Below, in pieces: positions 31,991-42,640 of a stretch of DNA of 64,000 bases (its first letter is position 1; every line of letters begins with the position of its first letter). Position numbers and translations under genes: made by a program. The notes under the pieces were generated by a model. It searched no databases. It was not told the origin of the DNA and was given only the letters and a program-made list of their open reading frames with translations. The DNA is from Dermatemys mawii. Lineage: Eukaryota > Chordata > Testudines > Dermatemydidae. Location of the stretch: NCBI GenBank assembly GCA_007922305.1, contig ML677343.1, positions 31,365,987-31,429,986 on the forward strand, written 5' to 3'.

Positions 31991-32969
31991 TGTGCAACTG
32001 GCTCCTCACCATGGTGTATGCATATGTACCAAGCATGGTTACATTATAGTCTAGTTTTTGTTTTGGATTCATTTTAATTCTGTGCCTCTTGCTAGAGTTT
32101 TCCCTTCCCTTCTGTCCCAGACCCTAATAAATCCATTCTAATGTCCTGGTTGGAGCTTACTGACTTCCTCTATTAATATTACTAAGCAGGAATTCCAATG
32201 TACCTTCATTTTCAAGCACCTGACACCAGGATAACTCCACAGAGTAGGCTTACATCCCCAGAGTCTGCCAAACATTATGCTGATCTTCATTTGAAGCACA
32301 GGGTTAAGCCCTTCAGCATGCAACAATTCCCATGTGGTATTAAATCAGCTCATACTAATTTATCTGGCAGGAAAGTGGATTACAACAGAATCAGCTGTTT
32401 GGTGTACTACAAATAAAGCCATTTTACCAGGACATTGCCAAAGGCTCAATATCCCTACTTTGTTTCTGTCTACACATGATAATCAGTGACGGTTAGTCTG
32501 TGTCAGCTGACCTCTTCCTTGGATCAGACCCAATACGGATCTAGCAGTGCTGCTGACTGTTTGATTTGAAATAGCAATTTGGGCTTATCTGTGCCTTCAT
32601 TTGTATATGTTTCATTTTTCAGTCTGTTCCCTTCTAGGAATAAATACACCCCATATTTACCATAGCAGAGAATTGAAATCAGTGCCAGGAAGCTCTGTAA
32701 AAATATAAATCAACATGAGAACTGATGATTAGGGAGCCTACAGTATTGGTGATCCATAAACCGGGAAAATAAATAGAATCTCTTTCATGTGTAGTGGAAA
32801 TCTGAAATCCCTAGCCAGCTGTGGTCACCTAGGATCCCATAACATTTTTTCACAAGAGAAGAGGCTTCAGCTGTAGTGTTCTGCCTTAATTCCTACTTAT
32901 GTCATTATGTTCTACCTGCCTAAATTCCCCATGCTGTCCCTGGCTGTTATAGAATCCTTCACTTCCTAT
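31991..32969. other. AT-rich spacer, no gene seen
   Basis: No supported exon or element. It ends at the 4-bp duplication of the LTR-like element. Confidence 0.6.
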
Positions 32970-33629
32970 TGTGACGGAGTCAGACCAGAAGGATATAGGA
33001 GAGTGCTGGAAGGCAGGTATATCAGCCTTAGGATGTGCAGGTCCTTGTTCCCTGGATAGCCAAACAAAGGCTACTCCAGACCAATCAAGACACCTGGGGC
33101 CAATTAAGAACCTTCTAGAAAGGAGTAGAAACAGCTAGCCTAATTGGGACACCTGAAGCCAATCAGGGACTAGCTGAATCCAGATAAAAACCTCCCAGTT
33201 AGTCAGGTGGACTGTGGGTGTCAGGAGCTGTGGAAGGAAGTTATCCTGTTGGTGAGACTGAGTGTTGGACAACATATCATACTGAAGGAAGGAGGCCCTG
33301 AGGTAAGGGTGAAGTGGAGTTTGAAGAAGCAGGGACTGCTGTGTGGAAGTAGCCCAGGGAATTGTATTGTGTTTTGTGGATAAAAGGTCAGCCATCTTAG
33401 CTGATACTATTAGGGTCCCTGGGCTGGAGTCCGGAGTAGAGGACGGGCCCGGGCTCCCCCCTTTTCCATCTTCCATACTGGCCTGTGATGAAGGTAACTC
33501 ACTAGGCGGTGACTCTTGCTAATTATACTGAGAAAGGGAGGTCACTCTGGGGCCTAGATGAGTTTCTGAGGCCCCTAAATCTGCCAGGAAGCGCAGGACC
33601 CACAAGTACAGACTTGGAGCTTTGTCACA
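32970..33629. mobile_element. Solo LTR-like element
   Basis: The 660-base unit starts TGTGACGGAGTCAG and ends TTTGTCACA, so it has TG...CA termini that form a 6-bp inverted repeat. It is flanked by a 4-bp duplication, ctat at 32966-32969 and 33630-33633. The ends and duplication length fit a retroviral or Gypsy-type LTR left after recombination between two LTRs. No gag, pol or env sequence lies beside it. From memory this unit is repeated in turtles. The alternative is a DNA element with short inverted ends. Orientation is not certain. Confidence 0.72.
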
Positions 33630-33633
33630 CTAT

Positions 33634-35807
33634 CTTAACCTGTTATGAGGTTTGCTTGATGTGTTAGTTGCATTTGGGCAAAGTGCCAGTGGCTGCATTT
33701 TGGGCAAAGTGATTCCCATATTTAAACTTTGTGGGGAAAAAAGCAACATCAGTAAATAATAATAAACCATATGTCACTGATGTTATTGTTGCTCTCAGAT
33801 GTCCTGTAAAGAGAGCACAGAGAGCAATACAGAGATAAGATACTGTGCATAAAATAGTACAACATGATTAATGAACCTCTTGTCCCAGTGAATGTGAGAG
33901 GGTATCTTGTACTGCTGCCCTGCATCAACAGTATTTATATATCACATTTTCTTACTATTTTTCTTATTCAAAAGGTATTTTGCCGTCTCTCATTGTTCAA
34001 GGACAGATGTGAAGCCTGGAACTGAACACCAAAATCGGACACTTTTCCTGACTGAATTTTATTCTTTGATCTCAAAGACCTTTCTTTCCTTCTTTTTCAT
34101 TAGTTCCATTCTCCCGCCTTTGCCCTGAGTTTGTCTAGGCTTCCAGTGGTGTCCATGACAATTAAAAGCCCAGTTGATCAGCATCTGCTAATATGGCAGC
34201 ACCAGAAACTGGCTGCAAAGGGGCTTAGGCCTTTCTGTTTCCAACTGTAAAACGTACCATAGGAAAAATCTGATGGCACTAGCATTCGGTTCCTTCCCTG
34301 TAAAGACTGGCTCGTGTGGTATCCAAAATGAAATGAAATACTGTGCAGCGGCACCATTTCACCTTTCCTATTTTCTGGGGTTTGAGTTTTATTTGAATTT
34401 ATACCTTCTTCTCTCCACTGTTTCCTTGGCCGTTTAGCAGCAAGCTGACAGAGATTTGCCTTGTGTACCTTGCCAAATCCGTCCCACCTCAGGTACAAGC
34501 TGTTGCCTTTGAACAGAGCTCGAGAGCCACAAGTAATGGTGTGTCCATTTCGCATCTGTTCCCGACATCTGTTCTTCTCATGTGACTGGAGTGTGGAGCT
34601 GATAGTGAATAGGTAGTACTTTGTATTAGCTTCCCCACTCTTCCAGGGCAGGGAGGTATCCATCCTCTTTCGAACAGGCTATTTATTCATGCCGGTTAAT
34701 TCTTTTATGGCTGATACAGTGAGACATTGTACAGCTGGTTGTGCTTTTAGATGATAGAAATAGCACCGCACCTGTGCTAAGAAAGGAGTGGTGTGAGCGT
34801 AGTGTCCTGACTTTAATACTTCTTGCTAGGTCCATGTGTTCTCCAGCCAAAGCGTATGAGAAATGGCTTGTACCAGGCTACAAGTAACCCATTATGGCTG
34901 CGGCGTGGATAAATCGGAAAAGGTTCAGCCCATGCTTGTGAACCTTTTAAGATGTCTTTCCTCTTTCCTTGCAGAGGAGTTAGTGGGATTTTGGGCACTC
35001 AAGCCCAGAGAGAGGTTCCTCTGGCCCATGAGTGTCTGTTTTATGGATGAAATTAATCGCAGGGCAGAGGACCTGGATCAAATTCTTTGCCCCAATTACA
35101 CCTCATTTAGAGTGAAATTCACCCATGCAAAGGATTAACACCACTATGCCCCACTTAAAAGGAATTCAGCTGATATGTAGACCTGGTGTTGGCCCCATAC
35201 TGAGGGATGAATTTCAACCTTAGCCAGTAGCGTAGTGCTTACATATTGCATAACTTTTTTTTTGTATGAACCATGGGCTGAATTTCACCTTTAACCTTGC
35301 CAAGGTAAATGTGCCCTAAAGCCCTTCTCCACCAGCAGATTTTACACTGTGACATGAAACGCTGGAGCCAGCCGTTTTCACTTGAGTTATCCAATCAGCT
35401 TGCTGAGGTAGGAAACACAACTCCGATTGGCATTGGTTGTTCCGGAAAAGACAAAATTCTTCCAATATTGTTCTCATCTGTTGGGCAGTTGTAGTGGTTT
35501 GTTGTCACTGCCAGCTCACGCATCAGTGAGCGTTTTCTCTTCCAATTGAGATATTTGAATACCAGAGATAAATATGTTACCATGTATTTCCTGTGTTGGA
35601 AGCATTCTGGGCAGAAGAACCTATTGTTCTATTAAACCTATCTGGCGATTTCCTAACGGACCTGTGAACCTTGACAGTTGACTGCAAGTGCTATTTGTTT
35701 TAGGTTTCCCAGGATTCAGTTTGGAAGGCGTGTCAGTCTCCAAGCATTTGCTTAGAAGCTGCAGTGGGAACAAGGATGAAGCATTTCATGGCAAAACTTG
35801 ACCTGAA
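33634..35807. other. Unassigned sequence, no gene seen
   Basis: A 161-codon reverse frame (34178-34663) is among the longer ones in the window but lacks a recognisable domain, and no splice sites frame it. The rest is AT-leaning single-copy-like DNA. Confidence 0.55.
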
Positions 35808-35900
35808 TTTGACCCTGCAGTGGTGTTACACTAGTTTATACTTCCTTTGACTTCAGTAGAGTTAGTCCTCATTTACACCAGCGTGTCAGGGGTCAGAATT
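35808..35900. repeat. Worn foldback repeat
   Basis: 'tttgaccctg' pairs with 'caggggtcaga', and the inner parts 'gtggtgttacactag' and 'cctcatttacaccagc' are roughly complementary. The phrase 'tttgacttcagtagagtta' is typical of the amniote palindromic repeat family. Confidence 0.55.
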
Positions 35901-35919
35901 GGTCTGTTCAAGAAACATC

Positions 35920-36780
35920 ATAGCTTTTTAGAAAATTGGCTACCGAGGTAGCAAAAGTGCTCGACTGTCTCCAAAGTCTGTCCCTTGATGATGACTTGTG
36001 GCGGATATGCAGAAGGCCTGAAACGGGCTGATGGAGAACTGTAGTCTTCTCAATATCGAATACAGTCTGAGGCTTTGATAAGCTTGTGCAGAAATATCCA
36101 GTGTGGACTGAAGGTCCTTCTCTATGTGCACGAGGATGGCACAGTCATCAGCATGCTGAAGATCAATAATGGACGCCCTGAGGACTTTAGACTTGTAGCA
36201 GAGACATCAAAGATTAACATCCTCTGCCATCCATTCTGTACTGAATGTCAACTTCACTGGGGAGGCGATCTTTAATGAGGACCAAAAGGACCGCTCAATA
36301 GATGGAGAACAGGGTTGGGGCAAAAATCGACAGTTAGATCCAGTACAGGCTCCAGTGTACAAGTGCTTTCTTCGGGAAATTGCACTGACGTGTTTTCACA
36401 GACCGTGATCCGCAACAGGACACCAAGATCCAGGACTATAAGACAGTTGGTGTTCCTACACTTATCGATGGATGTGAAACCTGGGTGACCTATCAACAGC
36501 ACCTCAGGAGTCTGGAGAGATACCACCAAAGATGCCTTTGGAAGATCATTTGCATCAAGTGGGAAGATCGCCACACGAACGCCAGCATCCTGGCTGAAGC
36601 CAATGTCACCAGCATTGAAGCAACAATTCTCCTGCACCAAATTTGCTGGGCTGGACATTGTGTGCGGATGCCAGACTCTCACCTCCTAAAACAAGCCCTC
36701 TGGGCTTTAGTTTGGGTGATGTTGCTAAGCACAGTGGCCTCGTTTTCGCCTACCAGGGAAAAGCAAGATGAAAGACTGTG
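35920..36780 (+). mobile_element. Non-LTR retrotransposon fragment with inverted 5' part
   Basis: The 3' part (about 36340-36740) is sense and encodes 'YHQRCLWKIICIKWEDRHTN' and, a little later, TSIEATILLHQICWAGHC, the C-terminal region of a well-known class of LINE proteins (usual form W-Q-D/E-R...T-S-I-E). The upstream part (35920-36335) is on the - strand and encodes 'APTLFS' at about 36300-36320, a catalytic box ADD at 36144-36152 (Y or F replaced by His), and about 35945-35975 'CYLGSQF'. On the RNA these two parts are adjacent. The inverted-then-sense order is what twin priming produces. Stops are present in both parts, so it is inactive. The clade is not assigned. Confidence 0.82.
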
Positions 36781-38270
36781 AAGCCTGTCTCTTCCAAGCC
36801 ACAATTTGAAGTGCAAATCAGAGGAAGGAATCTGCAAATGCTCTGAGTTCCAGAGCACAAGGAGACTCCAGAGATCCCAATGCCCGTTGACTTTAATAGG
36901 TGTTCAGCTCATAAATACCATTTCAGGATCTGGACCCAAGTTCCTTTTCTTTACATGTATGGAGACTTCATGCATCACTTCTAAACCTGGGGACACTGAA
37001 GAGGGCTGTAATTAACAGAGGATTCAATTCACCCCTAGGCAGAGAGCCAGTGCAAGACCTGTTTACCACATTGGTCCTATTTTAATTATTTAAATGGGAC
37101 TGAATTGGAGTGTAGGACTTGAACTGGGCCTCTGCGCAGGGGTGGATTTCACTCAGAAGAAACTATGGGAAGCCCTCTGCCAGTTGTTCAAGAAGGAGAT
37201 GCTGGAACCGTCATTCTGATCCTTGCTAATTTTGGGGGTGGGTTCCAAATACACATCCCTGCAGATTAACCTTTCCAGGAGAGAAACTCATCAGTTCAGA
37301 TCCTTCTCCTGTGTATCTGTTTCAAAATTTCCCTTCACCACTCCAAAAAAAAAAAAAAAAGAAAAGAAAATTATACCCAGATGGCAGGTGAGTGGTGCAT
37401 TAAGCTGCCTCTCCGTTGTCCCAGGAGGCGTGTTACTGCCAACACTGCTGCCTGTCCTCCATACAGGTACATCACTGCCTACCATTGATCATCTCCAGGG
37501 ACCTGCCCTTCCTCTCACTGATAATCTCAGATGCACTGTGCCTGTGGATTGCAAAAGTGATTAACCCTCTCCCCCAGCAATTATATCTATCTCCCTTGTA
37601 AGGCACCTGTCATTTGTATTTTGCAGCCCCGTGCTTTCAGCAGATATGCTCTTATCACCCACCTTCAAGTGGTGGAAGTTGAGTGGCAAATCTGTTTTTT
37701 TTTTTTAAATGCTGCTGATTAGAACGCTCGCTTATGGGTTTTATTGCTCACATGCAAACCTAGACAGGAAAACTATTCTTAGCAAACATCTGCCCAGCTG
37801 GCTGGGTTCTCTATGGTATTGGCTGGTCCTGGTGAAGCCTGAGTGTATTACATCTGCCTCTGCTCCATTCCTTTCTGATCTACATTCCTCTCTCTGCCCC
37901 ATGGAGTTTCACATGTCCTGTCCCTGGCTGCTGCAGTATTTAACCTATTTGTTACACAATGGAACAGAACCAAATTGCTTAGTGCAAAGAGCCCTTCATC
38001 CTTATGTCATAGGCAATGGAAGGGGAGTTTGGGCTTGAACCTGAGTCTGGGTGTATGCTGCAGTGTAGACATGCCCTTAGCTGCGTGAGGAAGGGGTGTT
38101 TTAAATGGTCTATGGATGGTAGGTGCTGGTCAAAAATAAGAAAAATTAAAACCTGGCATGGGATCTTTCCCTTTATTATTGCTGGGCTGTTTACATCACT
38201 CCTTGCCTTCCCTTCACCAGTCCTAGTGATACCTAAAATACAGAGGAGAGATGGTAACTATACAGTGGAA
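36781..38270. other. Unassigned sequence, no gene seen
   Basis: Has an A16 run (37345-37360) and scattered short frames. The end near 38060-38085 ('cagtgtagacatgccctta') looks like the right terminus of a DNA transposon whose left end I cannot locate. Confidence 0.5.
37345..37360 (+). repeat. Poly-A run (16 bases)
   Basis: Uninterrupted A16 followed by 'gaaaagaaaa'. It may be the tail of an old retroposed sequence; no body is recognisable upstream. Confidence 0.95.
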
Positions 38271-38305
38271 TATCTATCCTATCTTATCCTATCCTATCCT
38301 ACCCA

Positions 38306-38362
<57 letters not shown>

Positions 38363-38444
38363 ATCTTTATTTGCCTATCTATATCTTTATCTATATCTTT
38401 ATCTATATCTTTATTTGCCTATCTATCTATATCTTTATTTGCCT
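38271..38444 (+). repeat. Compound tetra- and pentanucleotide microsatellite
   Basis: A graded array: TATCC-type units, then (CTGT)n from about 38307, (CTAT)n from about 38327, then about four imperfect copies of an 'tatctttat...' unit alternating with 'ttgcctatcta'. The long open frame rich in Tyr, Leu and Ile across it is a product of the repeat. Confidence 0.95.
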
Positions 38445-38469
38445 AAGGGCTGCATGAGTTTGTGATCAA

Positions 38470-38670
38470 AACATGGGACAGTGAGACTAGAATATTGGAT
38501 TCTGACTCCCGTCCTGCCACTGATTTTATGTGTGACCTTGGGCAACTCTCTTAATCTCTCTTCCTCAGTTTTCCCAAACTGTAAAGCATGGCTAATATTT
38601 GCCTCAAACACAGAGGTGCTATTAGGGTTCATTAATGTTTGTACAGCCCTTGGAGAGCCTATTATTAGCT
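38470..38670 (+). repeat. MIR-like CORE-SINE
   Basis: Head 'tattggattctgactccc', CORE 'tgtgtgaccttgggcaac', then 'cctcagttttcccaaactg' and the tail 'gtacagcccttggagag'. Full order preserved. Confidence 0.85.
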
Positions 38671-39339
38671 GCCTTGCTCCATTTACTAATCTTTGTCTAC
38701 CTTTTCTCTGCCCTGATCTATTACCCATCATCATCCTGCTGCAGTTCCCTCACTACTAGGGAAGTGTCTTATTTCTGTACAAACTTCTGATCTCCTCATT
38801 ACAACCTTTGTGCATGCTTAAGGATTGGAGTCCATATGCTCCTCCATCAGAGGATCTAATCAGGTGCAGAGGATGATCCATGTCAGGAATGGACAAAAGA
38901 TTCAGTTCCATTGCAGTAAACACTCTGAAGTTGGAATTCTTATCCAGACCTCTTAGGCCCGCAAAATTTGGGTGGAGGAGACAGCAAAGTCGAGCGACTA
39001 ATGTGCAGGACTGGACATCAGCTCCTAAATGTCTCACTGAAATGTGCAACAAATGCCTTCATGAAAGGGAGATGCTTTAAAATCGTGTCTTAAAATAAAT
39101 GCAACGTGGAGAATTTTCACTCCAGAGGAGAGAGATATGGGCAGCTCTGTCTGCTTCTTGGAATGAGACAACACAAAACGTGAGGCATTAATTATCTCGC
39201 AGCACTCAAAGGATCACTGCATTGGAAAGCTCCTGTAACACTGACCTGTGCTGGAATAGAGTCACAGCTTCTTGCATTTTCTATGCAGGCAGAAGGAAAG
39301 GAGAATTGGATTTCTGCGTGCATAGGGTGTTCAATATTT
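38671..39339. other. Unassigned sequence, no gene seen
   Basis: No supported exon or repeat ends. Confidence 0.55.
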
Positions 39340-39455
39340 GTTCCTAAAAGTGAGATTTCCAAAGGCCTGTGAGAGTTAGGAGCACAATTTCAATAGACTT
39401 TCTGTGAGACTTGTGCTCCTAACGCTTTTAGGTACTTTTGAAACAAATATCCTCC
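39340..39455. repeat. Foldback repeat
   Basis: The arms 'ctaaaagtgagatttccaaa' and 'gcttttaggtacttttgaaa' are partly complementary, and 'agttaggagcacaa' pairs with 'ttgtgctcctaac' almost perfectly (39374-39388 versus about 39409-39422). It belongs to the same family type as 17185-17265. Confidence 0.7.
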
Positions 39456-42400
39456 TAAGGACTTCGACCCAACTTGCTAGAAAATTTCAGTTAATGCCTG
39501 TACATAGCACACCTACTTCTGGTATGTAAATACTGTGCAAGGTTTAATGGCATGATAACAGATGCCTTAGCAGGCCTCTTGGTCCATTTCTCCAGATTCT
39601 GGAAGTTTTCAGTCCACGCTGTTGGGTCTGAGTGTATTTTTAGTTCTCTGCCGTGCTCTAGATTCATTCGTGGGATGTTATTATTGAACAAGCTTTTGGG
39701 GTTTTTTCAGTTCTGTCTCTTTGGGGAATGCTATGTTGGTATCGAGGTATCGATTGCACATTAACATTCAGGCATGATATAGGAGCTGATTTTATTCCAT
39801 TTCTATTGTAGCTGTTTTGATTAAATTTGGACATAAATACTGGTGATTTGCCCCTTTCTGTCTATGATGGAAACCTGGATATTTTCTTATAAAAAGAAAG
39901 CCCGCAAAAATTCATTTAGGATCAGGACAGGCGTGGTCTGGATAACTAGAAGGTTCAAAACAAAACTTCAGAGATGCAGCCGGAGGAAATGTCTGACTGT
40001 GTGTGTGTTCATGAGGGAATTATAGAAACACGATTATTAACAAAAATGTTTTGAAAATTTACTATTGGCAGAGATTTGTGCTGAGAATTACTTTTTATTA
40101 TAGCTGATTTATTACCCCGTGAAAATGGGCTTTACTCTTGGAAAAATGTATACTGCGAATACCAGAATAGCGCTCTCCAGTTTCCATAGGGGCCCTCCAG
40201 CATTCATATAGAGCGTTTTCGCAAGGAGTGTCACAGCTGGTTTCCACTGGATCACTTTTTGCTGGGGAAGTAGGAATCTTGGCAGTTGTGATTTTTATTG
40301 CTCCTCCAAAGACAGACTTGACACCGTTAATGTGCCATGAAAGGTTTCTCCATAGGAATTGCACGTCCTAAGTTGAGCCATGCATATAGGACTGAAGAAC
40401 AGCTGTCATCTTCTGCATTTTAAAATGTTTTTCGGTGTGAGGTTCTAGGTTGTGCATCCTGTATTCTCTGCATGTGCCCAAATCATTGACATGGATATTC
40501 AGAGTCCCAGGAACACGGTGTAACAAAGGTGATAACAAAATGAGCTTGTTAATAAAGATTTAAGATGACTCCTTGCAGATGTGTTGAATGTAAGGGCAAC
40601 AACTGGCACTCTTCTCAGTGTCTTGAATGCATTAGAAAAACAATCTATTCAGTGCTCTCTGATTGGCCCACCAGTTTGGTTAAGAAGTTCACTTCCAGTG
40701 TAGTAGGTATGGTTAAAAAGGCTCCCTCTTTGTTAGCAAGACAGTATAATCCCCTTGATGAAGATATGACTCCAGTGGGAGGCTGGTTCTGATATGAGTC
40801 CCTGCTTGTATTAATGACTTCGAAGGGTGCCACTAACACAAAGGAATTGATTGGGTTTGGGGCAGGGTTAAGATAGACCAAGACAGCAACGGAAGGACAA
40901 AATTAAAAATGTGTAAGCTCCCCACCCCTATCTACACTATGTCAAATTGGTTATAATAGTGATGATCACAGCTTGGATGGACCAGAGAATCTAGGCTGTT
41001 GTTTGTCTGCTTAATGGATTCTGAGAAGCCCAGGCAACATGGGAGAAGCTGTTCTTTTTCTCTTCTGCAGTTTGGCAGAAAAGGAGCATGATTCAGCTGC
41101 AGAGGAAATGTTCTTAACAGCTGCTCATCATAAAGGATTTTACAACTGATAAGAGATTAAACTGCTTGTTGCCCAGAAAGTGGAGCGAGGTAGGGAGAGG
41201 CACCTCTGTGCATCTGCAGTTGACATGCAGCGTGGGTACGTGAAGCAACAACTGGTGAAGAAACTGTACTAAGCAGTTTTGTAGCAGAAGGCTGCGTTCC
41301 GGCTGCAGAACGAGGCCAGTTTCTTTTACGAGTCATTAGTATGGCCTTCCGTGGGAGAGGGTGAATGGCGTCAATCTTTTTATTGATGAAAAATGGGAGC
41401 TGCCTGGCAGGTCCTATGGTGTTACACCATTGCATATGGGCATATGCGTATGATATACTTCTCTCTTTTCTAGGGCTGGTTGGAAAATTTTGACTTGGCG
41501 AAAAATGGGTTTTACATTTCCTTACAGCATTGCTGAGATCTGCGTGCATCCTGATCTCTTCTAGGCATGAGTTTCAAATTTCTGGGCCAATTGCTGAGAA
41601 AACTCCATCTCGTGCACAGATGAGCCTCACTCTTGAATGTAGCCCCTGTGGAATACAAATGTCTTGGGAGGTCATAATGGCAGACAGTGAGGTGGCCTGT
41701 AGCTTACTAGGGCCAGTCACATAAAAGTCTTTGAAAGTGAGGACTTTGGATTTGACTTTTGGATTTGGATTCAGTGGGAGGGAGGCAATGCAGACAGTGA
41801 AGCTCTGGGGTGTTATGTTGAGCAGATGGGTTGCTGGTTCTAAACCACCAGCAGCTCTTTTTAAAAGTCACTGGTTTCAAACCTACACGTGACCTGGCGT
41901 GTCTTTTACTGTTTGAAAAAATAAAGGAAAGCTGCTGATGCTTCACAGAGAAGTTGAAAGATGTTTTCTTTAGAGGCAATTCAGCTGTAGACACTTCCAT
42001 GGAAAGTGCAACTTTCTTTATGATGAGCCAAATGCCTACTGAAGTCATGATAGGATCCAAGAGAAGACGACAAGGTTGGAATCCATAAGAGCTTATCAGG
42101 TCATTGTGACCCATGATGTAGATACCTGGCTCGGGAAATGGATATACAGTAACATCACACACCAGAGAATCGTATCTTCAGGTGAGAGAGAAACACAATG
42201 AGCAGATAGTCAAGTAAGAAATATAGTTGATGCCTTCACACCCAGTAACCTCAGCAATAGAGAACAAGGGACGAGAAACTCAGGAAGTGCAAGGTACAGT
42301 ATATCAGCAGGAGTGGTCCTCAGCTATGGACTAAGGGCCTGATCCCAGACTTTCCATGGACTTCAGTCAGAGCTGGCTTGGACTCCGCGCTGTTTGGTCA

Positions 42401-42474
42401 TGTCTGGGGTCTGGAGCAGAGGTAGGCTGGAGACTAGATCTGACAGCCAGCTTGGGTCATAACTTTTTGCAAGA
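39456..42474. other. AT-leaning spacer, no gene seen
   Basis: About 3 kb without a recognised element. A 75-codon frame at 40565-40792 begins with a cysteine-rich stretch (see findings), and a 151-codon reverse frame at 41707-42162 is unrecognised. Neither has support as a gene. Confidence 0.5.
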
Positions 42475-42640
42475 CTTTTGCCAGAAGCAGGAAATGGGTG
42501 ACGGGATGGATCACTTGATGATGACCTGTTCTGTTCATTCCTTGTGGGGCATCTGGAATTCGCCACTGTTGGAAGACAGGACAATGGGCTAGATGGACCA
42601 TTGCTCTGACCCAGTCTGACTGTTTTTAAATGGGCACCTC
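42475..42640 (+). mobile_element. CR1 LINE 3' end
   Basis: The tail contains 'gggatggatcacttgatg', 'cctgttctgttcattcc' and 'ctagatggaccattgctc'. Only the terminal 3' UTR is present, a common 5'-truncated insertion. Confidence 0.88.

Noticed and set aside
34178..34663. Reverse open frame of 161 codons
   Set aside because: No recognisable domain or splice signals; expected by chance in 64 kb.
38271..38444. CRISPR-like array
   Set aside because: Units are 4-5 bases without unique spacers; this is a eukaryotic microsatellite.
38016..38465. Forward open frame rich in Tyr, Leu and Ile
   Set aside because: Translation of a microsatellite.
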